A stretch of DNA of 17,536 nucleotides from Gemmatimonadota bacterium. GTDB lineage: Bacteria; Gemmatimonadota; Gemmatimonadetes; Gemmatimonadales; GWC2-71-9. The DNA lies in assembly GCA_025361465.1 (NCBI GenBank), contig JANYAG010000026.1, positions 1 through 17,536 of the forward strand. Direction: 5' to 3'. A program made the translations under genes and the position numbers. Positions 1 to 7,506 of the stretch are shown piece after piece. A model generated the notes under the pieces. The model was given only the letters and a program-made list of their open reading frames with translations, was not told the DNA's origin and searched no databases. Position 1 is the first letter of the stretch, and every line of letters begins with the position of its first letter.

Positions 1-5
1 GCCAC

Positions 6-536
6 GTGGGCCGGGGCGACCTTGGCATGACCCTGTTCGAACTCATGATCGTTGTCACCATGATCGGGATTCTTTCGGGTATCGCCCTCACCAGGCTGGA
101 CTGGACCCGTTATCGGGCTGATGCGGCAGGAAGGACCGTCATGGCGGAACTCGCCGCAGCCCAACGGCTCGGGCTGTCACTTCAGGCCAACATCGTGATC
201 ACCTTCCCTGACAGCACGAAGATGATGATCCTCGAGGACATCAATAATTCCGGCACCCCGACGGCAGGGGAGCGGGTGCGGTATGTCACCCTCAACGACG
301 GGTTCGCCTTCGGCAGGGTCAACGCTCCGGACGTCCCCAACCCGGACGCCGCGACCATGCTCACCGGCCTGATCTTCCACCGCGACGGATCGAGCGATGC
401 GAGTGGGACGGTGTATCTGCACGGACCGGGCTACGACCCGAATTGCCGGCGTTGCCGGGCCGTCTCGATCACCCGGGCGACGGGCCGGATTGTCTGGTAC
501 AGCTTTTCTTCCGGGGCCTGGAGCCGAGCCAACTAA
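6..536 (+). CDS. GspH/FimT-type minor pilin (pseudopilin)
   Basis: This is a minor type IV pilin or pseudopilin, expected in the inner membrane and then in the tip complex that primes pilus assembly. A short leader ends at Gly7. It is followed by MTLFELMIVVTMIGIL, the class III prepilin site for PilD peptidase: cleavage before Met8, Glu12 at mature +5, then a hydrophobic N-terminal helix. The C-terminal half (FHRDGSS, GTVYLHG, VSITRATGRIVWYSF) matches the GspH/FimT beta-sheet fold. Cys147 and Cys150 form a CxxC pair, not general for this family. The start is a GTG at base 6. Only five bases lie upstream and the frame stays open, so the true start may be outside the window. The stop overlaps the next gene's ATG (TAATG). 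Family call is firm; fimU, fimT or gspH orthology is not. Confidence 0.85.
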   Translation: MGRGDLGMTLFELMIVVTMIGILSGIALTRLDWTRYRADAAGRTVMAELAAAQRLGLSLQANIVITFPDSTKMMILEDINNSGTPTAGERVRYVTLNDGFAFGRVNAPDVPNPDAATMLTGLIFHRDGSSDASGTVYLHGPGYDPNCRRCRAVSITRATGRIVWYSFSSGAWSRAN

Positions 537-928
537 TGCCCTACCGCCGCGGCTTTACCATCGTCGAGATTCTCGTGGCTGTCGTCATGTTGGCGTTGCT
601 GGCCACCGGCGTCACCCGCTTTGCAGCCGTCTTCGCCAAGACCATCGGCAGCTCCTCGACGCGGGTCGTGGCCGCCGGGGTGGCCAACGAGCAGCTGCAG
701 TTGATTCGCGCCGATCCGCGCTACACCTCGCTGGTCTCGCTGTACAACGCCGGAGCCGGCGCAGACACCACGGGCTTCCCCGGCTATCCGCGGATGCACC
801 GGTTGACCTACCTGGTGCGTGACCAGAGCGGGTCGCCCGCGCGCGACCGGACCACCATTACGGTCAAGGTGATCGATCCAGGAATGCCCGACACGGTGGC
901 GGTCACCTCCGTCATTGCACTGCCATGA
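536..928 (+). CDS. PilV/GspI-like minor pilin
   Basis: This 130-residue minor pilin has leader MPYRRG, then FTIVEILVAVVMLALL. The prepilin peptidase site is G6/F7 with Glu11 at mature +5, followed by one hydrophobic helix of about 20 residues. The remainder is a small globular domain ending in a beta-rich stretch (TTITVKVIDPG, DTVAVTSVIALP). The ATG at 536 shares a base with the upstream TAA (TAATG), which suggests translational coupling. The same frame is open further upstream inside the fimT-like gene, but a start there would put about 31 extra residues before the leader and is not credible. Position between fimT-like and pilW-like genes suggests a PilV role in the initiating tip complex. 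The soluble domain alone is too divergent for a firm subfamily call. Confidence 0.82.
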   Translation: MPYRRGFTIVEILVAVVMLALLATGVTRFAAVFAKTIGSSSTRVVAAGVANEQLQLIRADPRYTSLVSLYNAGAGADTTGFPGYPRMHRLTYLVRDQSGSPARDRTTITVKVIDPGMPDTVAVTSVIALP

Positions 929-2106
929 TGCGCACCACGTCGCAGGAGAGGTGCCGACGCGCCGGCTTCACCCTGATCGAGTTGCTCATCGGGATCACCA
1001 TGGCCGCCGTGGTCATGGGGGCGGCCTTTTCGCTGTTCAGTTCCCAGAATCGTTTCTGGGACAGCAACCGTCAGCGCTATGACCTCATGCAGAACGCCCG
1101 CGGCGCGCTGGAAGAGGGGCAGCGCGTGATCCGCACCATGGGAGCTGGAACCCCGAACTCACAGCCCGTCCTCGTGTACGGCAGCAACAATGTGCTGGCG
1201 TTCAACTCCGATTACGTCGAGAACGACACCGTCAGCACCCGCTGGGCGGCCTATTTCAACGCCCAGGCCCCGGCGTCCGAATCGGTATCCTGGGACGTCA
1301 CCACCGCCGGTGTCCTGCCGGGCACCAGCTACACTTACCCACCATCCAACTTCCTGCTCGGCAGCGGCGACCCCTCGCCCGCCGAGACGTACATCTTCAC
1401 GTTTTCGAGCGATTCGTCGACCACGCGCAGCGATGATTACATCCTCTGGCAGCGGGTGAACAGCGGCGTACCGGTGATCGTGGCGCGCAACATCCTTGCC
1501 CACCCGAGCGGCCGGCCGTTCTTCCAGTACCTCATGCAACGGACCCTCGCCACGGGCGATACGCTGATGGTCGTGCCGACGGCGAACCTCCCGCTGGAGC
1601 GCACCATCGTGACGTCGACGACGACCGACACGGCCAGCGCCTCGCGGCCGGATTCGGTCCGCGCCATTCGCATGAGTCTGCGGTTCACCAACGGAAAGAG
1701 CGGCGGCGACGAACGGTTCCGGGACGTGGAAACGATCATCCGGGTACCGAACAACGGCATTCCGATGCCGACGGTGTGCGGGCGCAATCCGCTCGCCCCG
1801 AGCACCTTCACGGTGGTGGACACCGCTTGGGGCAGCGGCAAGCTCTGGTTCACCTGGTCGCGGTCGACGGACCAGGATGCCGGCGAGAAGGATGTGCTGC
1901 AATACATCCTCTACCGCAAGCTGCAGGGCGCGACGACCTGGTCAGATCCCCTGATGATCGTGCGGGCGATCACCGCACAAACCAGCTACACCCAGATGAT
2001 TTCCGGCAACACGCCCGGGACTGCCTATACCTTCGGTGTGTCCGCGCAGGATTGTACCCCGAATGAATCGACCATCCTGCCGTTGAACGTGACGCCGCAT
2101 CCATGA
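925..2106 (+). CDS. PilW/GspJ-like minor pilin with C-terminal fibronectin type III-like domain
   Basis: The leader ends RRAG14. Then comes FTLIELLIGITMAAVVMGAAF, with Glu19 at mature +5 and one hydrophobic helix, the prepilin signature. The next part (NRFWDSNRQRYDLMQNARGAL) resembles the PilW/GspJ start, and a long beta-rich body runs to about residue 280. Residues 290-390 read as a fibronectin type III-like module: a proline-led strand, LWFTWSRSTD, LQYILYRKLQG, then NTPGTAYTFGVSAQD. Cys285 and Cys377 bracket this module and could form a disulfide. At 393 residues it is longer than ordinary PilW-like pilins because of that tail. The ATG at 925 overlaps the previous stop by four bases (ATGA); the ATG at 928 is an equal alternative. 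Tip-located adhesion is inferred from the Fn3-like domain only. Confidence 0.8.
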   Translation: MMRTTSQERCRRAGFTLIELLIGITMAAVVMGAAFSLFSSQNRFWDSNRQRYDLMQNARGALEEGQRVIRTMGAGTPNSQPVLVYGSNNVLAFNSDYVENDTVSTRWAAYFNAQAPASESVSWDVTTAGVLPGTSYTYPPSNFLLGSGDPSPAETYIFTFSSDSSTTRSDDYILWQRVNSGVPVIVARNILAHPSGRPFFQYLMQRTLATGDTLMVVPTANLPLERTIVTSTTTDTASASRPDSVRAIRMSLRFTNGKSGGDERFRDVETIIRVPNNGIPMPTVCGRNPLAPSTFTVVDTAWGSGKLWFTWSRSTDQDAGEKDVLQYILYRKLQGATTWSDPLMIVRAITAQTSYTQMISGNTPGTAYTFGVSAQDCTPNESTILPLNVTPHP

Positions 2107-2110
2107 CGGC

Positions 2111-2116
2111 AAGGAG
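2111..2116 (+). promoter_or_regulatory. Ribosome binding site choosing the ATG at 2124
   Basis: AAGGAG lies seven bases before the ATG at 2124. The in-frame ATG at 2103 sits inside the upstream gene's stop overlap and has no comparable site. The start at 2124 is therefore preferred. Confidence 0.7.
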
Positions 2117-2123
2117 ACCCCCG

Positions 2124-4139
2124 ATGCCACGCTTTTCAGTGATCCGGAACCGTGACGGGGCTGCCCTGTTCATGACGCTGGTCGTCTCGCTGGCGGTGGC
2201 CGGGATCGCCGTGGGGAGCATCATGCTCGCCTCCGGCGCCCAATTGTCCACCAAGTACTATGCCAAGGAAAGCGCGATCCAGTCGATGGCGGACGGCGGC
2301 CTGGAGATGATCCGCGATTCGCTCAATCGTGGCATCTTCGATTCGCTCCTCCCGACCAACGGCTACAAGACGCTCGCGTCCGGCATTGCCGTGCGGGACG
2401 CCCTCGGCAACGTCCTCCCGCGGCTGACCATGTCGCTCTATGTCGGGCGGACCGGCGGACGCACTGGCGGAGCGGGCACCGCCGGACAGTACGGCAGCAA
2501 TTTTGCCAGCGCCCTCTCGGTGATCAGTGATGTCCGCGGCGCCGTCGCCGTGCGGCGCCTGCTCCTGACCCAGGAGTCGTGGGCCAAGTTCGCCGTCGCG
2601 ATCAACAACTGGAGCGGCAGCGCACAATACGGCTGCGGGGAATCGGTCAACGGGCCGTTCTTCTCGAATAGCGGGCTCATCGTCCAGAGCGGTTGTGGCA
2701 GCGGCAGTGGCACGCTCTTCAGCTCCACGGTCAACGTCGTCGGTTCGATCACCGGCGGCCCCGCGCGCTATACCCTGGGCTACCACACCGGCGTGTCGCC
2801 GATCGTGTGGCCCACCCCGGCCCGCATCGCGCTGATGCAGCAGTACGCCCAGAACGCCGATGCGGCTGGCGGCGACTATGACCTGACCTCGCTGACCTCG
2901 GGGGCCACCGGGCTCCAGGCCCCGGGACTGCGGATCGAGTTCGTCACGATCGACGTCAACGGCAACGGTGTCATCGACTGGGACGAAGGATTCATGCGCG
3001 TCTGGGTGCCGGCCAACACCAGCGATTCGGTCCTCGCCTACGCCACCGGACGGCGGTGGCCGTCGGTGCCGTCTGGGGTCACGCAGTCGAACGACCCGAA
3101 CGCGATCTCCCGCACCTGCGGCGCCAAGACGCAGATCAACGGCACGGGCACCAACCAGTTCTACGTTGCCGATAGCGTCTACGCCGCGACGACCGGCAGC
3201 GCCTCGGCGAAACTCACCGCCGTCCGCACCCTGCTGAGCACCAACAACACCAGGCGCTGCTATCTCGGTGGCGATCCCCGCCTCTTCACCTGGGCGACAG
3301 GCGACACGCTGACTCCCGACTCGCTGCTCACCAACACGCCGCTTGCCGGCAACAGGTTCGGCTGGTGGAAGAAGCGGCGCACGGGCGCACTCGCCTCGCT
3401 CGCCACCGTGCGCTCAGGCGACAAGGCCTACCTGATTCCCCTGGGGGCCAACGCCAACTTCAAGGGCGTGATCTACGTGAACGGCGACGTCGCCATCAGC
3501 GGCCGCCTGCGCGGACGCGTTTCGGTCTTCGCCACCGGCAACATCGTCCTGGCCGACGACCTGCTCTACACCAATCCGCCGGGCACCAACTGCACATCCA
3601 CCGGTGATATGTTCGGTGCCATCGCGACACAGAACGTGGTGATCGAGGACAACAGCGTCCAGACCCCCTTTGCCGTGAACGGCAAGTTCTATGGCGGGTA
3701 TGGCACCACCACGGACGCGAACTACAACATGTTCCTGCTTGCCGCCGGCAACGGCACGTCAACGGGCAACTGGTACGGGGAGGGTGTGGTCGGACCAGGC
3801 ACGCCGGGCACCTCGACCTATTTTCCCAGCTGGTCGGGGAGCGCGAACTCGTCGTGGGACATCTCGGCGATCAATCAGGCCTGCGGCACGGCCGACAACG
3901 GCTGTGTCCGGGTCACCGGCGGCCTCGCCCAGGGCCGGGTCGACTACGCCACGTACTGGGGCGCGGGACAATTCGGCTGGGCCGAAGCGCACACCTACGA
4001 CAAGTGCGGCGCGGTCAATCCGCCACCGTATTTTCCGACCACGGGACGGTTCATCGCCAGCCGATATTATGAAATCGATCCGGTGTGGATGAACGGCGTC
4101 GGGATCGCGAACTACTTCACGATGCTGCAGTCGCAGTAA
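2124..4139 (+). CDS. PilX/GspK-like pilus assembly protein with EF-hand loop
   Basis: This large (671-residue) membrane-anchored protein closes the minor-pilin operon. After RNRDG a hydrophobic helix (AALFMTLVVSLAVAGIAVGS, about residues 13-33) begins. It is followed by MADGGLEMIRDSLN, resembling the AEAGLE segment of PilX N-terminal domains. There is no Glu at mature +5, as in GspK/PilX. Residues 277-288 read DVNGNGVIDWDE, matching an EF-hand loop at positions 1, 3, 5, 6, 8, 9 and 12. Residues about 448-485 (YVNGDVAISGRLRGRVSVFA and onward) alternate like the beta-helical part of DUF4900-type surface proteins. Several cysteines suggest extracytoplasmic disulfides. An upstream ATG at 2103 is in frame, but the Shine-Dalgarno favours 2124. 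No PilY1 gene follows. Export by the pilus machinery is inferred. Confidence 0.72.
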   Translation: MPRFSVIRNRDGAALFMTLVVSLAVAGIAVGSIMLASGAQLSTKYYAKESAIQSMADGGLEMIRDSLNRGIFDSLLPTNGYKTLASGIAVRDALGNVLPRLTMSLYVGRTGGRTGGAGTAGQYGSNFASALSVISDVRGAVAVRRLLLTQESWAKFAVAINNWSGSAQYGCGESVNGPFFSNSGLIVQSGCGSGSGTLFSSTVNVVGSITGGPARYTLGYHTGVSPIVWPTPARIALMQQYAQNADAAGGDYDLTSLTSGATGLQAPGLRIEFVTIDVNGNGVIDWDEGFMRVWVPANTSDSVLAYATGRRWPSVPSGVTQSNDPNAISRTCGAKTQINGTGTNQFYVADSVYAATTGSASAKLTAVRTLLSTNNTRRCYLGGDPRLFTWATGDTLTPDSLLTNTPLAGNRFGWWKKRRTGALASLATVRSGDKAYLIPLGANANFKGVIYVNGDVAISGRLRGRVSVFATGNIVLADDLLYTNPPGTNCTSTGDMFGAIATQNVVIEDNSVQTPFAVNGKFYGGYGTTTDANYNMFLLAAGNGTSTGNWYGEGVVGPGTPGTSTYFPSWSGSANSSWDISAINQACGTADNGCVRVTGGLAQGRVDYATYWGAGQFGWAEAHTYDKCGAVNPPPYFPTTGRFIASRYYEIDPVWMNGVGIANYFTMLQSQ

Positions 4140-4161
4140 CCGGACATCGATCAACAGCAGA

Positions 4162-4188
4162 CGGGACACCGCCACGCGCGATGTCCCG
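4162..4188. terminator. Possible bidirectional terminator hairpin between convergent genes
   Basis: CGGGACA (4162-4168) pairs with TGTCCCG (4182-4188) across a 13-base GC-rich loop, in the 61-base gap between the convergent pilX-like and purA genes. There is no T-run on either side, so intrinsic termination is uncertain. The call rests mainly on position. Confidence 0.35.
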
Positions 4189-4200
4189 CGCCCCTGTGGT

Positions 4201-5481
4201 TCACACCTCGATGATCTGGTCCCGCCTCGTCCCCACGCTCACGTACCGGATCGGCGCTCCGGCAAGATCCTGCAACCGGTCGAGATAGGCTCGCGCCTGC
4301 GCGGGAAGGTCCGCCAGCCTGCGCGCGCCTGCCAGCGAGCACTCCCAGCCGGGAAGCACTTCATACACCGGCTGGACGCGCTCGAGCAGTTCGACGTCAC
4401 TGGGGAACTCGTGGCAGTCGTCCCCGTCGAGTTGGTAGGACACGCCCACCGGAATCTCGGCGAAGGTGTCGAGGACGTCGAGCTTGGTCACCGCCAGGCC
4501 GGTCAGTCCATTGACCCGGACTGAATAGCGGACCACAGTGGCATCAAACCACCCGCAACGCCGGGGCCGGCCGGTCGTGGCGCCGAATTCGTGCCCGAGG
4601 GCCCGCAACCTTCCCTCGAGCTCGCCGCCGACTTCGGTCGGCAGCGGCCCGTTGCCGACTCGCGTCGTGTAGGCCTTCACAACCCCCAGCACACCATCGA
4701 TCGCGGTCGGGCCGATCCCCGCTCCGATGGCCGCTCCGCCCGCCGTCGTGCTCGAGGAGGTCACAAAGGGGTAGGTCCCGTGATCGATATCCAGCAGCGC
4801 ACCCTGGGCGCCCTCCAGCAGGACGCGGCGCCCGTCACGCACGGCGCGATGGACCAGCAGCCCGGTGTCCGTCGCGAGGGGCCGGAGGCGGGCCCCGAGG
4901 CGTTCGGCGAGTTCCAGGTGCTCCGCCAGGTCGGCGCGAACGGTGGCGCCCAGCATGGCGAGCAGCGCGTTGGCGCGCTCGATGCGCGTGACCAGCAGGT
5001 CGCGGGCACCGGTCCCCCGAATGAGATCGGCCACCCGAACGCCACGGCGGCCGATCTTGTCTTCGTAGGCGGGCCCGATGCCACGGCCGGTGGTGCCGAT
5101 CTGTTGCTGCTTCTCGCTGGCCTGATCGAGCAGCTGGTGAAAGGGCAGGACCACGTGCGCCCGATCGCTGACAAACAGTCGGCCTGCCACGGCGATGCCT
5201 TGCGCCTCCAGCTGGTCGCACTCCGCGAAGAACGTCTCGGGGTCCAGCACGACACCGTTGCCCACGATACAGATGGCCTGCGGGTGGAGGATGCCGGACG
5301 GGATCTGGTGCAGCACAAACTGGCGATCGCCCACCACGACGGTGTGGCCCGCGTTGGCCCCGCCCTGGTAGCGCACCACGAGGTCGGCGCTCTCGGCGAG
5401 GACGTCCACGAGCTTGCCCTTGCCTTCGTCACCCCATTGGGCCCCGACCACCACGAGGCAATTGTGCTTGCGGTCAAACAT
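4201..5481 (-). CDS. purA: Adenylosuccinate synthetase
   Basis: This cytoplasmic enzyme joins IMP and aspartate using GTP, the first committed step to AMP. At 426 residues it has the usual bacterial length. The N-terminus has the family signature QWGDEGKGK (residues 15-23), where Asp18 corresponds to the catalytic Asp13 of E. coli. GGANAGHT follows with His46, equivalent to E. coli His41. Further family blocks are QIGTTGRGIGPAYEDK, the STTAGGAAIGAGIGP stretch, GNGPLPTE and VTKLDVLD. The ATG at 5481 has a GGGAG-type ribosome site just upstream and overlaps the end of the PilT-like gene by eight bases, so it is very likely cotranscribed with trpS and that gene. No key residue appears lost. Paired with trpS it makes this a housekeeping operon. 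Confidence 0.97.
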   Translation of the reverse strand: MFDRKHNCLVVVGAQWGDEGKGKLVDVLAESADLVVRYQGGANAGHTVVVGDRQFVLHQIPSGILHPQAICIVGNGVVLDPETFFAECDQLEAQGIAVAGRLFVSDRAHVVLPFHQLLDQASEKQQQIGTTGRGIGPAYEDKIGRRGVRVADLIRGTGARDLLVTRIERANALLAMLGATVRADLAEHLELAERLGARLRPLATDTGLLVHRAVRDGRRVLLEGAQGALLDIDHGTYPFVTSSSTTAGGAAIGAGIGPTAIDGVLGVVKAYTTRVGNGPLPTEVGGELEGRLRALGHEFGATTGRPRRCGWFDATVVRYSVRVNGLTGLAVTKLDVLDTFAEIPVGVSYQLDGDDCHEFPSDVELLERVQPVYEVLPGWECSLAGARRLADLPAQARAYLDRLQDLAGAPIRYVSVGTRRDQIIEV

Positions 5482-6481
5482 GGGTCACTCCCGCCTCCGC
5501 CATCGCACGCGCAAATGTCTCAGCCCGACCGTCCTTGGCCGCGCGCTCGATCGCCTTGCGCAGCGGCGCCACATCATCACTGGTGCCCACCACCGAGCGA
5601 AGCTGATCGGTCATTTCGGTCCACTCGACCACCAAGTGCAGGGTGCCATCGGCCTTCGGCACCAGCCGCTGCGCCGCCACAGCCCGGAGCACCCCCGTGA
5701 GGCGGAGCCGTCCTATTTCGCGCTCGGCCGCCGGCAAGGTCGCCACCAGTTGCACCAGCGCTGACGCCGCGTCCGCGGCACTGAAGTCGGCAATGACCAG
5801 CACTCCCGACTCGGCGAGACGGATCGCCCGCTCGAGTGCCGCCGGTTCCCGCAGTTCACTCAACACCAGGACATCCGGGTTCTGTCGCCCGGCAGCCTGC
5901 AGAGCATGCGCAAAGTCCTCGCTGTCGGTGCCGACCTCGCACTGGGTCACGGAGCTGGAGATGTCGCGGTGCAGGAACTCGATCGGATCCTCGAGCGTGA
6001 GGATATGGCGCTGCTGGCTGCGATTGATGTGATGGACCATCGCGGCAATCGTCGAGGTCCTGCCCGACCCCCGCGCCCCCGCGATGAGCACCAGTCCTTC
6101 AGGCAACTCGGCGAATCGCGACAGCATGTCCGGCAGGCCGAGGTTCTCCGGGGTCGGCACGGCGAACGGGACCACCCGCAGGATCACCATGAAGAACGAC
6201 CGCTGCCGCAGCACATTCACCCGGAAGCGCCCGACGCCCGAAATCCCCCACGAACAGTCGAAGTCGCGCAGCCCATCGAGCCGAGGGTCCTCGAGCTCCA
6301 TGCCGGCAAAGGTCGCCGCCAGCGCGCGCGTCTGCGCCGGGGTGAGTCGCTGCTTGGTGAGCGGCACCAGCTCGCCGCGGACCCGAGCCCGGAAGACGTC
6401 ACCTGCCTTCGCGTGAACATCGGACGCGCCGCGCAACACCGCCGCCTTCAGGACCCGTGCGAGCATGGGGGAAGTGATCAT
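5474..6481 (-). CDS. Degenerate PilT/PilU-family ATPase
   Basis: This is a 335-residue homologue of type IV pilus retraction ATPases (GspE/PilT superfamily). It keeps the PilT layout: an N-terminal domain with SDVHAKAG near residue 20, the core VLIAGARGSGRTSTI, the Asp box TLEDPIEFLH (162-171) and a Walker B-like DVLVLSELRE with Glu209. Two landmarks are altered. The Walker A lysine is Arg141 (GARGSGRT instead of GPTGSGKS). The His-box histidine position is Ser234 (ADFSAADA where PilT has GTLHTTSA). Efficient ATP hydrolysis is therefore doubtful, and a regulatory or hetero-oligomeric role with an active PilT elsewhere is an inference. It sits between trpS (ATGA overlap) and purA (eight-base overlap). 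The intact frame argues against a pseudogene. Confidence 0.85.
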   Translation of the reverse strand: MITSPMLARVLKAAVLRGASDVHAKAGDVFRARVRGELVPLTKQRLTPAQTRALAATFAGMELEDPRLDGLRDFDCSWGISGVGRFRVNVLRQRSFFMVILRVVPFAVPTPENLGLPDMLSRFAELPEGLVLIAGARGSGRTSTIAAMVHHINRSQQRHILTLEDPIEFLHRDISSSVTQCEVGTDSEDFAHALQAAGRQNPDVLVLSELREPAALERAIRLAESGVLVIADFSAADAASALVQLVATLPAAEREIGRLRLTGVLRAVAAQRLVPKADGTLHLVVEWTEMTDQLRSVVGTSDDVAPLRKAIERAAKDGRAETFARAMAEAGVTHV

Positions 6482-7470
6482 CGGTCCTCCGGCAGGAAGC
6501 CCATCCGCTCCGTCACGCCAACCAGTGTCTCCGCGGCCAGCCGTCGCGCCTTGGCCGCGCCGTCAGCGAGGATGGCGGTGACGTCGTCCGGACGGGCGGA
6601 GAGCTCGAGCGATTTCTGGCGCAGTGGGGCGAGCGTGGCGACCATCTGATCGGCGAGCACGCGCTTGCACTCAAGACATCCCCACCCTGCCGTCCGACAC
6701 TTGGTGGCCACTTCGGCCACAGTGGCCTCAGGTGAGAAGTGGCGGTGCAGCGCGTAGAGATTGCAGAGCTCCGGCGTGCCAGGATCTTTCCGCGTCTTGC
6801 GCGCGGGATCGGTCATGGCCGGGCGGAGCTTCTCCCAGATCTGGTCCGGGCTCTCGGTCACGCCAATGGTATTGCCGAGGCTCTTCGACATCTTGGCCTG
6901 ACCGTCGAGGCCGACAATCCGCTTCGCGCCCGAGAGGATCGCCTGCGGCTCGGGAAAGAAGGGCGCACCCGGAGAGAATTCCGAGTTCCACTTGCGGGCG
7001 ATTTCGCGGCTCAATTCAAGATGCTGCACCTGATCCTCGCCGACCGGAACCCGATCAGCACGATACAGCAGGATGTCGGCAGCCATGAGGACCGGGTAGG
7101 TGAGCAACCCGGTCGGCACCGATTCGAAACGCTGCGCCTTATCCTTGTACTGCGTCATGCGTTCGAGCTCACCCAACGGCGTGATCGACATCAGCAGCCA
7201 CGAGAGGGTGGCGTGGGCCGGGACATGGCTTTGCACGTAGAGAATGGAGCGGGACGGGTCGATCCCTGCCGCCATGAGCCCGATGGCCATCTGGCGTGTC
7301 CGATCGGCCAGGGTGCCGGGGTCGTAGCCCCCGGTGATGGCGTGCTGATCGACCACGCAGTACAGGCATTCGAACTGGTCCTGGAGCGCCACAGCGCTCC
7401 GGACCATGCCGAGCCAATTGCCGATGTGCAGTTCGCCGGAAGGCTGGATTCCTGAGAATACGCGTGCCAT
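6478..7470 (-). CDS. trpS: Tryptophanyl-tRNA synthetase, with putative [4Fe-4S] cysteine motif
   Basis: This class I synthetase charges tRNA-Trp. At 330 residues it has normal bacterial TrpRS length. The N-terminus SGIQPSGELHIGNWLG holds the HIGH-type motif at 15-18. GEDQVQHLELSREIA begins at 144, and AKMSKSLGN holds KMSKS at 193-197. Cys236, Cys258, Cys265 and Cys268 form C-x21-C-x6-C-x2-C, one residue different from the C-x22-C-x6-C-x2-C motif that binds a [4Fe-4S] cluster in Thermotoga maritima TrpRS. All four cysteines lie downstream of KMSKS, as there. The ATG at 7470 is 36 bases from the divergent phosphatase gene; its ribosome site is weak. The stop overlaps the next start (ATGA). Confidence 0.97.
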   Translation of the reverse strand: MARVFSGIQPSGELHIGNWLGMVRSAVALQDQFECLYCVVDQHAITGGYDPGTLADRTRQMAIGLMAAGIDPSRSILYVQSHVPAHATLSWLLMSITPLGELERMTQYKDKAQRFESVPTGLLTYPVLMAADILLYRADRVPVGEDQVQHLELSREIARKWNSEFSPGAPFFPEPQAILSGAKRIVGLDGQAKMSKSLGNTIGVTESPDQIWEKLRPAMTDPARKTRKDPGTPELCNLYALHRHFSPEATVAEVATKCRTAGWGCLECKRVLADQMVATLAPLRQKSLELSARPDDVTAILADGAAKARRLAAETLVGVTERMGFLPEDR

Positions 7471-7492
7471 ATCGTCAAGCTACCCGACCGCC

Positions 7493-7498
7493 GGGAGG
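7493..7498 (+). promoter_or_regulatory. Ribosome binding site of the phosphatase gene, inside a small hairpin
   Basis: GGGAGG lies eight bases before the ATG at 7507. It falls in the loop and right arm of a possible hairpin, CCGCC (7488-7492) with GGCGG (7498-7502). Folding could partly hide it, but the stem is short and GC-rich DNA makes such pairs common. Confidence 0.5.
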
Positions 7499-7506
7499 GC
7501 GGCAAC

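Noticed and set aside
443..535. Longer N-terminus for the PilV-like protein starting at 443
   Set aside because: It would put 31 residues inside the fimT-like gene before the prepilin leader. The ATG at 536 gives a normal leader and a TAATG coupling.
4591..5700. 369-codon plus-strand frame opposite purA and the PilT-like gene
   Set aside because: No recognisable domain, and the opposite strand carries purA with complete motifs.
5474..6481. PilT-like gene considered a pseudogene
   Set aside because: Frame, length, start and operon overlaps are intact; only specific catalytic residues differ.
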